Shown: positions 24,642 through 33,074 of the stretch, in pieces
Numbering within the stretch: position 1 is the first letter of the stretch
Layout: each line of letters opens with the position of its first letter
Assembly (NCBI RefSeq): GCF_005869935.1
Contig: NZ_SZQF01000005.1
Span: 124,001-188,000 of the forward strand
Origin: Winogradskyella algicola
Lineage (GTDB): Bacteria; Bacteroidota; Bacteroidia; Flavobacteriales; Flavobacteriaceae
DNA: 64,000 nt
Direction of reading: 5' to 3'
The notes under the pieces: model-generated
Databases searched by the model: none
What the model saw: only the letters and a program-made list of their open reading frames with translations
Told to the model about the DNA's origin: nothing
Position numbers and translations under genes: made by a program

Positions 24642-26048
24642 TTACTTTACTTTTGAAATTTGGGCCATGAGTTCTGCCTCCGCACATAATTTACCATTGG
24701 TATATGCATAACCTTGCATGTGACAAATACCACGTCTAATAGGCGTTATAAGTTCACACTTAAAAATTAATGTGTCACCTGGCACTACTTTTTGTTTAAA
24801 CTTTACATTGTCCATTTTCATGAAAAATGTTAAGTAGTTTTCTGGGTCTGGCACTGTACTTAGTACTAGAATTCCACCTGTCTGCGCCATAGCTTCTACA
24901 ATTAATACACCAGGCATTACTGGTGCTCCCGGAAAATGTCCTTTGAAGAATTCCTCATTCATGGTAACATTTTTCATACCAATAACATGGTTTTCTGTAA
25001 GCTCATAAACCTTATCTAATAATAAGAAAGGTTGTCTATGTGGTAACATATTCATGATTTGATTTACATCCATTAATGGTGCAGAATTCAAATCTATTTG
25101 TGGTACGTTGTTACGTCTTTCGTTTTTTATAATCTTAGACATCTTCTTTGCAAACTGTGTATTTACAAAATGCCCAGGCTTATTTGCAATTACTTTCCCT
25201 CTAATACGAGTACCTATTAAAGCTAAATCTCCGACTACATCTAGCAGTTTGTGACGAGCAGCCTCGTTAGGATGATGCAACGTTAAATTGTCTAAGATTC
25301 CGTTTGGTTTTACGGCTATATTATCTTTCTTAAAGGCTTTGCGCAGCTTGTTCATAGTTTCTTCTGACAATTCCTTATCCACATAAACAATTGCGTTATT
25401 TAAGTCACCACCCTTTATTAAACCATGCTCTAACAACATTTCTAGTTCATGTAAGAAACTAAATGTTCTGGCATCTGCAATTTCATCTTTAAACTCTGAT
25501 ACAGCATTCATGGTTGCGTTTTGAGTACCCAATACCTTAGTACCAAAATCTACCATTGTAGTTACTTTATAAGAACTTGAAGGCATAAGAATAATCTCAC
25601 TTCCAGTAGATTCATCAGCATAAGAAACAACTTCTTTTATGACGTATTCTTCTCTAAATGCTTCTTGCTCAACAATACCTGCTTTTTCTAAAGCTTCAAC
25701 AAAAAATTTAGAAGAGCCATCCATTATTGGTGGTTCTGATGCATTTAATTCAATAACTGCATTATCTATATCCAAACCAACCAAAGCAGCCAATACATGC
25801 TCACATGTCTGAATTGTAACCCCATTTTTTTCTAAACATGTACCACGCTGTGTATTTGTTACATAATTTGCATCTGCTTCAATTTTTGGGTTCCCTTCGA
25901 GGTCAACACGCTCGAATAAAAAACCAGAATTTTCAGCACCTGGTTTAAAAATTAAAGTTACATCCGCACCTGTATGAAGTCCAACTCCTTCAAGTTTAAC
26001 TTCTTTTTCAATGGTCTTTTGTTTTATTTCTGTTTTAATTATTGCCAT
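24642..26048 (-). CDS. lpxC: bifunctional UDP-3-O-acyl-N-acetylglucosamine deacetylase / 3-hydroxyacyl-ACP dehydratase
   Basis: A 468-residue LpxC-FabZ fusion, characteristic of Bacteroidota. LpxC (about 1-310) starts [13 protein letters not shown] and has the zinc ligands in [11 protein letters not shown] and the later [14 protein letters not shown] block. FabZ (about 320-468) has [15 protein letters not shown], then [23 protein letters not shown] with the catalytic His and downstream Glu. The fusion couples the committed lipid A step to fatty acid elongation. Its start overlaps the end of lpxD by 14 bases, so translation is probably coupled. Confidence 0.97.
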   Translation of the reverse strand: MAIIKTEIKQKTIEKEVKLEGVGLHTGADVTLIFKPGAENSGFLFERVDLEGNPKIEADANYVTNTQRGTCLEKNGVTIQTCEHVLAALVGLDIDNAVIELNASEPPIMDGSSKFFVEALEKAGIVEQEAFREEYVIKEVVSYADESTGSEIILMPSSSYKVTTMVDFGTKVLGTQNATMNAVSEFKDEIADARTFSFLHELEMLLEHGLIKGGDLNNAIVYVDKELSEETMNKLRKAFKKDNIAVKPNGILDNLTLHHPNEAARHKLLDVVGDLALIGTRIRGKVIANKPGHFVNTQFAKKMSKIIKNERRNNVPQIDLNSAPLMDVNQIMNMLPHRQPFLLLDKVYELTENHVIGMKNVTMNEEFFKGHFPGAPVMPGVLIVEAMAQTGGILVLSTVPDPENYLTFFMKMDNVKFKQKVVPGDTLIFKCELITPIRRGICHMQGYAYTNGKLCAEAELMAQISKVK

Positions 26049-27063
26049 CTACTTTCTTTTCAATTTCATTTATATTTTTAACAATCTTGGGCAGGTTTTT
26101 AAAGTACACATAAGACTTGTTGTAATCGCCATAGGTTAACGCAGGAGATCCTTGCAACACTTCATTATCCTTGACATGTCTTCCTATTCCAGATTGCGCT
26201 TGAATTTTAACATTGTTACCAATAGTAATATGACCAACAATACCTACTTGCCCACCAATCTGACAGTTTTCACCAATCTTCGTTGAGCCTGCAACACCTG
26301 TTTGCGCAGCAATGACGGTATTCTTACCAATCTCTACGTTATGCGCAATTTGTATTTGATTATCTAACTTTACACCTCTTCTTATAATCGTAGAACCTAA
26401 AGTAGCTCTATCTATCGTTGTACCTGCACCAATATCTACGAAATCTTCAAGTATAACATTACCGATTTGAGGTACTTTTGAGTATTCACCCTTTTCGTTG
26501 GGTGCAAAACCAAATCCATCTGCGCCTATAATTGCACCAGAATTAATGACACAATTATTTCCAATCACACAATCGGAATAAATTTTTGCTCCGGAAAACA
26601 CTATAGTGTTATCTCCAATCACTACATTATCACCTAAATAGGAATTAGGAAATATCTTTACGTTATTTCCTATTTTTACATTGTCACCAATGTATGTAAA
26701 TGCGCCTATATATATATTCTCTCCCATCTTAGCTGAATCTGATATAAAACTTGGTTGTTCTATTCCTAATTTATTCAGCTTTATTTGGTTATAGTATTCT
26801 AAGAGTTTTGTAAATGCACCATATGCATCTTCTACCTTAATGAGTGTTGTACTCAATGCTTCTTCTGGTTCAAAATCAGAATTAACAATAGTTATCGATG
26901 ACTTTGTTGTATATATATAGGATTTATATTTTGGGTTCGCTAAAAACGTTAACGATCCTTTTGTTCCTTCTTCTATTTTAGCAAGTTTAGAAACTTCAAT
27001 ATTTGGATCACCAACGACTGTACCTTCTAAAATACCTGCGATTTGTTCTGCTGTAAACTTCAA
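26035..27063 (-). CDS. lpxD: UDP-3-O-(3-hydroxyacyl)glucosamine N-acyltransferase
   Basis: A 342-residue LpxD: N-terminal [19 protein letters not shown] and [12 protein letters not shown] domain, ~10 coils of hexapeptide repeats, and the canonical catalytic His in [16 protein letters not shown], followed by [20 protein letters not shown]. It transfers the N-acyl chain in lipid A synthesis. It is the first gene of the lpxD-lpxC/fabZ-lpxA-efp group and is preceded by an exact promoter box. A second LpxD-like protein is encoded ~4 kb downstream. Confidence 0.96.
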   Translation of the reverse strand: MKFTAEQIAGILEGTVVGDPNIEVSKLAKIEEGTKGSLTFLANPKYKSYIYTTKSSITIVNSDFEPEEALSTTLIKVEDAYGAFTKLLEYYNQIKLNKLGIEQPSFISDSAKMGENIYIGAFTYIGDNVKIGNNVKIFPNSYLGDNVVIGDNTIVFSGAKIYSDCVIGNNCVINSGAIIGADGFGFAPNEKGEYSKVPQIGNVILEDFVDIGAGTTIDRATLGSTIIRRGVKLDNQIQIAHNVEIGKNTVIAAQTGVAGSTKIGENCQIGGQVGIVGHITIGNNVKIQAQSGIGRHVKDNEVLQGSPALTYGDYNKSYVYFKNLPKIVKNINEIEKKVDGNN

Positions 27064-27095
27064 TTAATTGACTTTAAAATGATTGTTGGTTTCCG

Positions 27096-27103
27096 CAAAA
27101 ATA
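27096..27103 (-). promoter_or_regulatory. lpxD operon promoter -7 box
   Basis: An exact TATTTTTG on the minus strand 33 bases before lpxD. No clear -33 TTG. Confidence 0.5.
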
Positions 27104-27114
27104 GAAAAAATGTA

Positions 27115-28344
27115 TCACATTTTCTTTTTAGGGTAACACATATAATATTTGGTGACTGGTTTACTGAGTGCTTTTAGGTTAAGTTGGTCAGAAGCTTTTA
27201 CAATATCTTTTATTTTACCAGACTTTAATTGAATATTAATATGCTGTTTTTTACTCTGATAAGCCAAATTGGTGATTTCACCGCTAAAAACAAAGTAGTC
27301 TGCTTCTTCTTTTGAAATACCATATTTATTTATCAATGCTTTATTATGCATTAGCAAGTCTGAAATCTTTACTGGTTTATTCTTTATTTTAATTTTTAAT
27401 AAATCTCTATCAAGAATCATTTGGCATAAATTACCAAGGACAAAATCTTTATGATTTCTCCATAACTTCATAGCTGCAACAATATCATAATCGTCAAGCT
27501 TTGCAAATATTGCCAAAGTATTATTATCAAAGCTCTTATAGGTAACTTCAGAAGTTAAAAAGTGGTTCAATGGTTCACTACAATCTAATTCCTTACCATG
27601 TTGAACTAACTCTTTGGCTCTTTTCAAAATTCTAGTTAGTAACTGCTCTGCAACAATCCCAGTTTTGTGCAAATAAACTTGCCAATACATAAAACGTCTT
27701 GCTACTAAAAACTTTTCTACACTATAAATCCCTTTTTCTTCAACAACCAATTCATCATCAACCACATTAAGCATCGTAATTAATCGCTCACTATTTATGT
27801 TTCCTTCGGCGACTCCTGTGTAAAAACTATCCCGTTTTAGATAATCTGCTCGATCCATATCTAACTGACTAGATATAAGCTGGCACATAAATTTTCGAGG
27901 ATATTCACCTTTAAAAATTGAAATAGCTAACGTTAAACTTCCGTTAAACTCTTCATTGAGTTTTTCCATAAATTGCAGCGAGATTTCCTCGTGGGATATA
28001 TCGTTTACAATGCTATGTTCCATTGCGTGAGAGAATGGACCATGACCAATATCATGCAATAAAATAGCTATGAGCAAGCTGTTTTCTTCGGCTTCAGAAA
28101 TTGTAACTCCCTTAAAACGTAGTACATTTATAGCCTTTTGCATTAAATGCATACTTCCTAAAGCATGATGAAAACGAGTATGATGTGCACCTGGATAAAC
28201 CAAATAAGACAAACCCATTTGTGTAATACGACGTAATCTTTGAAAGTATTTATGCTGAATAAGATCAAAAATTAACGAATTAGGAATCGTAATAAATCCG
28301 TAAATTGGATCGTTAAATATTTTGAGTTTATTATTAGACTTCAA
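27115..28344 (-). CDS. HD-domain phosphohydrolase (dNTP triphosphohydrolase-like)
   Basis: A 409-residue HD-superfamily enzyme. Metal ligands are seen in HTRFHHALGSMHLM (about residue 55), LLHDIGHGPFSHAMEHSI (HD pair) and later SSQLDMDRADYLKRDS, the last two resembling dNTP triphosphohydrolases of the SAMHD1 type. The N-terminal KIFNDPIYGFITIP is typical of this bacterial subgroup. Substrate specificity cannot be told from sequence. It is divergent from porX with only 33 bases between the start codons, and its exact -7 promoter box lies in that gap. Confidence 0.88.
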   Translation of the reverse strand: MKSNNKLKIFNDPIYGFITIPNSLIFDLIQHKYFQRLRRITQMGLSYLVYPGAHHTRFHHALGSMHLMQKAINVLRFKGVTISEAEENSLLIAILLHDIGHGPFSHAMEHSIVNDISHEEISLQFMEKLNEEFNGSLTLAISIFKGEYPRKFMCQLISSQLDMDRADYLKRDSFYTGVAEGNINSERLITMLNVVDDELVVEEKGIYSVEKFLVARRFMYWQVYLHKTGIVAEQLLTRILKRAKELVQHGKELDCSEPLNHFLTSEVTYKSFDNNTLAIFAKLDDYDIVAAMKLWRNHKDFVLGNLCQMILDRDLLKIKIKNKPVKISDLLMHNKALINKYGISKEEADYFVFSGEITNLAYQSKKQHINIQLKSGKIKDIVKASDQLNLKALSKPVTKYYMCYPKKKM

Positions 28345-28368
28345 ACTGAATATTCATTAATTAGAAAA

Positions 28369-28376
28369 CAAATATA
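28369..28376 (-). promoter_or_regulatory. promoter -7 box of the HD gene
   Basis: An exact TATATTTG on the minus strand, 24 bases upstream of the HD gene start and directly before the porX ATG. A -33 element would fall inside the porX coding sequence, and none is obvious. Confidence 0.45.
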
Positions 28377-28377
28377 C

Positions 28378-29931
28378 ATGAACAACATAAATATTCTCTG
28401 GGTAGACGACGAAATCGACTTATTAAAGCCACATATTCTCTTTTTAGAGCAAAAACAATATAAGGTAACAACTTGTCAAAGTGGTACAGAAGCTTTAGAG
28501 ATTATTAATGATACTAATTTTGATATTGTTTTTTTAGACGAAAACATGCCAGGACTTACTGGTCTAGAGACTCTAAACGAAATTAAAGAGCGTCGTCCTA
28601 ATCTTCCTGTAGTTATGATTACTAAAAGTGAAGAAGAATACATTATGGAAGAAGCTATTGGGAGTAAAATAGCGGATTATCTTATAAAGCCTGTTAATCC
28701 AAATCAAATTCTATTAAGCTTAAAAAAGAATTTAGATCATTCGCGCTTAGTGTCTGAAAAAACAACGTCAAATTATCAGCAAGAGTTTAGAAAAATAGCT
28801 ATGGATCTATCTATGGTAAACTCTTATGAAGAATGGGCTGATTTGTATCAAAAACTGATTTATTGGGAGTTGCAACTCGAAGACATTGAAGATGTTGGCA
28901 TGACTGATATTCTTGAATCTCAAAAGACGGAGGCAAATTTACAATTCGGAAAGTTTATTGAAAAGAACTATGAAGATTGGTTTCAACCCAATGCTGATGC
29001 TCCTGTAATGTCTCATACGCTATTTAGAGAAAAGGTTGTGCCAGTGTTAAGTGATAAGCAACCTACAATTATGGTGGTGATAGATAACTTACGGTACGAT
29101 CAATGGAAAGCTTTTGAACCTATAGTAAATAACTACTATAAAAAAGCTTCTGAATTATCATTTTACAGTATTCTCCCAACAGCCACACAGTATGCGAGAA
29201 ATGCCATATTCTCTGGTTTAATGCCTGCTGATATGGAGAAACTTTATCCTAAATACTGGAAAAACGATACTGATGAAGGTGGTAAAAATCTACATGAAGA
29301 TGATTTTTTGAGAGAGCAATTAAAACGACTAGGGCTTAGCAATATTAAATACGAATACCACAAAATCACAAACTTAAAATCTGGTAAAAAACTGGTAGAA
29401 AACTTCAGGAGTTTAAAGAACAATGATTTGAGTGTTATTGTATACAATTTTGTTGATATGCTCTCCCACTCTAAAACTGAAATGGAAGTGGTAAAGGAAT
29501 TAGCTTCCAATGATAAAGCGTACAGATCTTTAACACAGAGTTGGTTTAAAAACTCACCATTATTGGAAATGATTCAACTATCGCAGCAACTAGGTTTTAA
29601 ATTAATTTTAACCACAGACCATGGTACTATTAATGTAAAAGCACCATCCAAAGTTATTGGCGATAGAGATACAAGTCTTAATCTTAGATATAAAACAGGT
29701 CGTAGCCTTACTTACCAAGACAAAGATGTACTTGCTGTTAAAGACCCTAAATCCGTTCATTTGCCAGCTTTAACTATGAGTAGCTCTTTTATTTTTGCAA
29801 AAGGTGACTTGTTTTTGGCCTACCCAAACAATTACAATCACTACGTAAGTTATTACAGAAATACCTATCAGCATGGTGGAGTTTCTTTAGAGGAAATGAT
29901 AATTCCATTTGTGGTTTTAGACCCTAAATAA
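28378..29931 (+). CDS. porX: T9SS response regulator PorX (receiver domain plus PglZ domain)
   Basis: A 517-residue protein. The receiver domain (1-120) has the acidic pocket DDE at 10-12, phospho-acceptor Asp54 in FLDENMPG, and the conserved Lys in YLIKPVNP. A helical linker leads to a PglZ/alkaline-phosphatase-superfamily domain (about 200-517) with metal-site segments VVIDNLRYDQW, PTATQYARNAIFSG, NFVDMLSHS and TTDHGTINVK. This architecture is PorX, which regulates type IX secretion and gliding in Bacteroidota together with the PorY kinase; porY is not in the window. Two T9SS-sorted proteins are encoded in the window. Confidence 0.93.
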   Translation: MNNINILWVDDEIDLLKPHILFLEQKQYKVTTCQSGTEALEIINDTNFDIVFLDENMPGLTGLETLNEIKERRPNLPVVMITKSEEEYIMEEAIGSKIADYLIKPVNPNQILLSLKKNLDHSRLVSEKTTSNYQQEFRKIAMDLSMVNSYEEWADLYQKLIYWELQLEDIEDVGMTDILESQKTEANLQFGKFIEKNYEDWFQPNADAPVMSHTLFREKVVPVLSDKQPTIMVVIDNLRYDQWKAFEPIVNNYYKKASELSFYSILPTATQYARNAIFSGLMPADMEKLYPKYWKNDTDEGGKNLHEDDFLREQLKRLGLSNIKYEYHKITNLKSGKKLVENFRSLKNNDLSVIVYNFVDMLSHSKTEMEVVKELASNDKAYRSLTQSWFKNSPLLEMIQLSQQLGFKLILTTDHGTINVKAPSKVIGDRDTSLNLRYKTGRSLTYQDKDVLAVKDPKSVHLPALTMSSSFIFAKGDLFLAYPNNYNHYVSYYRNTYQHGGVSLEEMIIPFVVLDPK

Positions 29932-30028
29932 AATCTTTTAAAAGCAAATAAATCCGACGAAATACACTTTTTTCTAGGTTTTTCAATATTTTATTACTAA
30001 CATTGTAGCTAATTGGTAAAACGTAAGT

Positions 30029-30493
30029 GTGCATAATATTGAGTTAACGTATCATTTAAATGACATTGACAATATAGCTTTAGATGTATTGAAACATTTA
30101 ACCTCTAAAGTCATTTTGTTTGATGGTAAAATGGGTGCAGGCAAGACAACATTAATCAATGCTTTGTTAAAAGCTATGAAAAGTGATGATGTTGCTACGA
30201 GTCCAACATTTTCTATAGTTAACGAATATAAATTGGAAAATGATAAAATATTCCACTTTGATTTCTATAGAATAGAGTCTATTGAAGAAGCCTATAATTT
30301 TGGAATAGAAGATTACCTATACAGTGATAACTGGTTATTTATTGAGTGGCCAGACCGTATAGAAGAATTATTGCCAGAAAACACACAAACAATTGCTATT
30401 ACTAAGATAGATAACAACACAAGATCCCTCAAATTAACTATAAATAAAAAACTTTTAACCGAAAATAACGCTATGACAGAACCGAAATTTTAA
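30029..30493 (+). CDS. tsaE: tRNA threonylcarbamoyladenosine biosynthesis ATPase TsaE
   Basis: A 154-residue P-loop ATPase with Walker A FDGKMGAGKTTL (residues 31-42), the TSPTFSIVNEY switch block, HFDFYRIES and WLFIEWPDRIEELLP. It supports the TsaBD-dependent t6A modification of ANN-decoding tRNAs. The best start is GTG at 30029; no ATG precedes the conserved region. It lies 97 bases after porX on the same strand and may share its transcript. Confidence 0.93.
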   Translation: MHNIELTYHLNDIDNIALDVLKHLTSKVILFDGKMGAGKTTLINALLKAMKSDDVATSPTFSIVNEYKLENDKIFHFDFYRIESIEEAYNFGIEDYLYSDNWLFIEWPDRIEELLPENTQTIAITKIDNNTRSLKLTINKKLLTENNAMTEPKF

Positions 30494-30522
30494 AAATTTC
30501 AACTAACATTTTTCTGAAAGAG

Positions 30523-30561
30523 TTATGGAGTTACGGAAAAACCGTAATTAAAAACTCATAA
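30523..30561. promoter_or_regulatory. compound hairpin downstream of tsaE
   Basis: The inner stem TTACGG-AAAAA-CCGTAA (30531-30547) is perfect. An outer stem TTATG(g)AG / CTCATAA (30523-30530 with 30555-30561) has one bulged G. It lacks a T-run, so it may be an operator or RNA element rather than a terminator. Confidence 0.55.
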
Positions 30562-30610
30562 TTTCTTGGATTTTAACATCAATTGATTTTCACAAGGGTG
30601 ACAACCACCA

Positions 30611-30618
30611 TAAGTTTG
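30611..30618 (+). promoter_or_regulatory. promoter -7 box of the small secreted peptide gene
   Basis: An exact TAAGTTTG, 31 bases before the ATG at 30650. The nearest upstream TTG is 25 bases away, slightly too far for the consensus. Confidence 0.5.
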
Positions 30619-30649
30619 TAGTAATTAATTAATTAAAATCCCTTAAATT

Positions 30650-30793
30650 ATGAAAGCTAAAAAACTAGTATTAGCAATTGCTATCTTCGGAGGAATGTTA
30701 TTCACTGTTCAAGCAACTAACATTATTGATCTAGATGGACAAGCTACAACACAAGTCGACAAAAGTAAAATCAAGAAACCTAGGCACGGATAA
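30650..30793 (+). CDS. small secreted peptide, overlapping the next gene
   Basis: ATG at 30650 opens a 47-residue peptide that begins MKAKKLVLAIAIFGGMLF, a textbook signal peptide with cleavage after VQA near residue 22. The remaining ~25 residues end KSKIKKPRHG, a basic tail. Its last 59 bases overlap the start of the next gene in a different frame. The precise promoter box upstream and the signal peptide argue it is a real gene, though it could also be a leader-like peptide. Function unknown. Confidence 0.6.
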   Translation: MKAKKLVLAIAIFGGMLFTVQATNIIDLDGQATTQVDKSKIKKPRHG

Positions 30794-31292
30794 AAGAGCT
30801 TATAATCGTAAGATTTTAATTGGGAGTATCATAGCTACTTTAGTAGCTGGTACTCCTTTTGTTTTTTATATGCATGAGTATGTTCCCGACACAAAAGAAT
30901 GGGACACCATCTTTGGTGTATATAATAGCAAACTTTATGAAAGTGCAAACGTTGCAATGTGGGTTTTAATGATGAAAATAATACCGTTAATATTAACACT
31001 CATTTGGTTTTTCACTTGTAAACATTGGTGGTATCATGCACTTTTAGTTCCTATTGTTATGTTTTCATTTCAAATTGCAAGTGCGATTAAATCTGATACA
31101 GAGCCAATGGACGAATCATCTCATATTGTTTACCTACTACCAATAATGGCAATAGTGTTTCCTTCAATTTATCTAATAAGAGCAAAAATGTTTAATAAGG
31201 TTAATGACCACGATAAAACTATGGAGGAGCTCGAAGAAGAGTTCATGATTAAGCCAAAGACATTTTGGGGCAAGGTGAAGCAGTATTTTTAG
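30735..31292 (+). CDS. four-helix membrane protein, unknown function
   Basis: A 185-residue protein with a basic, soluble N-terminus (about 1-28, KVKSRNLGTDKRAYNRK), then four hydrophobic helices near 28-48, 72-92, 96-116 and 128-150, and a charged C-terminal tail (EELEEEFMIKP). The motif WFFTCKHWWYH between helices 2 and 3 is distinctive. Similar proteins exist in related flavobacteria next to alanine dehydrogenase genes, without known function. The first 59 bases overlap the small peptide gene; no other start fits, because no ATG, GTG or TTG occurs before the first helix. Confidence 0.75.
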   Translation: MDKLQHKSTKVKSRNLGTDKRAYNRKILIGSIIATLVAGTPFVFYMHEYVPDTKEWDTIFGVYNSKLYESANVAMWVLMMKIIPLILTLIWFFTCKHWWYHALLVPIVMFSFQIASAIKSDTEPMDESSHIVYLLPIMAIVFPSIYLIRAKMFNKVNDHDKTMEELEEEFMIKPKTFWGKVKQYF

Positions 31293-31350
31293 CTATTACT
31301 TTAATTCATTAAAATTTAATTTATATTTTAAAAGTTAGATAAATTAGTAA

Positions 31351-31378
31351 TGCAAGATTGTGTTTTTATTATCTTGCA
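31351..31378 (+). promoter_or_regulatory. hairpin upstream of ald
   Basis: TGCAAGAT (31351-31358) and ATCTTGCA (31371-31378) form a perfect 8-bp inverted repeat with a 12-base loop, 24 bases before the ald start. It may be an operator for an Lrp/AsnC-type regulator or a 5' leader structure; this is inference. Confidence 0.4.
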
Positions 31379-31402
31379 ACAACTAAGTCAATTACTAACT
31401 TA

Positions 31403-32602
31403 ATGAGTAGATCTTTATCACCATTTACAAAGGCCCAATTATTACCACAGGAAGAAACTTTAGAAGTTTTTAAACAAAAAGGAGAACTATTTATTGGTAT
31501 TCCTAAAGAAACACATTTTCAAGAAAGTCGTGTTTGTCTTACACCAGATGCAGTTTCTGCATTAACAGCGAATGGACATCGCGTTTTATTTGAGTCTGGT
31601 GCTGGTGAAGGCGCCAATTTTAAAGACAAGGATTACAGTGAAGCTGGTGCGGAAGTTACCAAAGATACAGCAAAAGTATACTCCTGTCCTATGGTTTTAA
31701 AAGTTGAACCGCCATCATTAGATGAAATTGCGCTGATTAATCCACAGACCATATTAATTTCTGCATTACAAATAAAAACTCAAAGTAAAGCTTACTTTGA
31801 AGCCTTGGCCAAAAAACGAATCACAGCACTAGCATTTGAATATATAAAAGACGAAGATGGAGCCTATCCTGCTGTGCGTTCTCTTAGTGAAATTGCAGGT
31901 ACTGCGTCAATACTTATCGCCTCAGAGTTATTGTCTAACGTTAACGGTGGTAACGGATTAATGATGGGAAACATCAATGGTGTACCACCAACTGAGGTTC
32001 TTATACTTGGTGCTGGTACTGTTGGTGAATTTGCCGCACGTTCTGCTATTGGACTAGGTGCAAATGTCAAAATTTTTGACAGTTCAATAACCAAATTACG
32101 TTGCTTACAAAACAATCTAGGTAGATCTGTCTACACATCTACTATGCAGCCAAAGAATTTACTAAAAGCATTAAAACGATGCGATGTTGCTATTGGTGCT
32201 GTTAGAGGCACTAATCGTTCGCCTGTTGTGGTTACAGAGATAATGGTAGAGCATATGAAACCTGGCTCAGTGGTTATAGATGTAAGTATTGATATGGGAG
32301 GTTGTTTTGAAACCAGTGAAGTTACAACACACGATCATCCTACGTTTGAGCACAATGGTGTAATACACTATTGTGTACCTAATATACCTGCTAGATATTC
32401 AAGAACTGCTTCTGTCTCTATAAGTAATATTTTCACCCCTTACCTACTTCAAATTGGTGAACACGGTGGACTAGAAAATGCTTTGCGTTTTGATAGAGGA
32501 TTAAAAAATGGGTTGTATTTTTACCATGGTATTTTAACCAACAGATCTGTTGCAGAATGGTTCGGATTAGATTATAATGATGCCAACCTGTTAATTTTTT
32601 AA
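31403..32602 (+). CDS. ald: alanine dehydrogenase
   Basis: A 399-residue NAD-dependent alanine dehydrogenase / PntA-like enzyme. The N-terminal substrate domain has IGIPKETHFQESRVCLTPDAV and GHRVLFESGAGEGANF, and the Rossmann domain has VLILGAGTVGEFAARSAIGLGA. The motif MKPGSVVIDVSIDMGGCFETSE is characteristic. It interconverts alanine and pyruvate. The start MSRSLSPF is chosen over an ATG 15 codons upstream, which would begin inside the upstream hairpin. It is followed 13 bases later by a small gene. Confidence 0.92.
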   Translation: MSRSLSPFTKAQLLPQEETLEVFKQKGELFIGIPKETHFQESRVCLTPDAVSALTANGHRVLFESGAGEGANFKDKDYSEAGAEVTKDTAKVYSCPMVLKVEPPSLDEIALINPQTILISALQIKTQSKAYFEALAKKRITALAFEYIKDEDGAYPAVRSLSEIAGTASILIASELLSNVNGGNGLMMGNINGVPPTEVLILGAGTVGEFAARSAIGLGANVKIFDSSITKLRCLQNNLGRSVYTSTMQPKNLLKALKRCDVAIGAVRGTNRSPVVVTEIMVEHMKPGSVVIDVSIDMGGCFETSEVTTHDHPTFEHNGVIHYCVPNIPARYSRTASVSISNIFTPYLLQIGEHGGLENALRFDRGLKNGLYFYHGILTNRSVAEWFGLDYNDANLLIF

Positions 32603-32615
32603 TTTACCCTATTAC

Positions 32616-32993
32616 ATGAAATTTACTCAGCGCCTAGCATATTATCTAGGAGGTTTTACTATAGGTCTTATAATATTAATGTTCTTTCTTAATGGTAAAG
32701 ACGCGTCTTGTGATTATGGACCTAACGCAAGAACAACAAAAAATATAAGTTCTAAAACGATTCAATACTCAATTGAGGTTTCAAATTTTGTAACTGATCA
32801 TTCCATAGACTCATCAACAGTTATAAACCTTATTAAATATGGAAATGTGGATTTTTCTAAGAGTAATACTAAACTAGATTCTTGTAAGATCTACCATATA
32901 GATAATATATACAAAGACAAAGACATTGCGCTTAGTATTGAAAATTGTGATTCCATAGCTAAAATATTAGTTATGAGTTACATTAACGAATAA
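32616..32993 (+). CDS. DUF4258-like small membrane-anchored protein
   Basis: A 125-residue protein with one N-terminal membrane helix (about 8-27, LAYYLGGFTIGLIILMFFL) and a Cys-containing segment KDASCDYGPNART. The C-terminal part, with YGNVDFSKSNTKLDSCKIY and ISIENCDS-like strand pattern, resembles DUF4258 proteins found next to ald in flavobacteria. The two later cysteines may pair. Function unknown. Confidence 0.6.
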   Translation: MKFTQRLAYYLGGFTIGLIILMFFLNGKDASCDYGPNARTTKNISSKTIQYSIEVSNFVTDHSIDSSTVINLIKYGNVDFSKSNTKLDSCKIYHIDNIYKDKDIALSIENCDSIAKILVMSYINE

Positions 32994-33011
32994 AATTATA
33001 GTTTCATAGTA

Positions 33012-33047
33012 TAAATATATAATCTAAATATATAATTCTAATATTTG
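33012..33047 (+). promoter_or_regulatory. candidate promoter at the start of the polysaccharide cluster
   Basis: Two tandem TAAATATATAAT copies (33012-33038) precede AATATTTG (33040-33047; one mismatch to TAnnTTTG), 27 bases before the epimerase ATG. No -33 TTG is present. Confidence 0.35.
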
Positions 33048-33074
33048 GATTCTTAACTTAAATCTACCAAAAAA

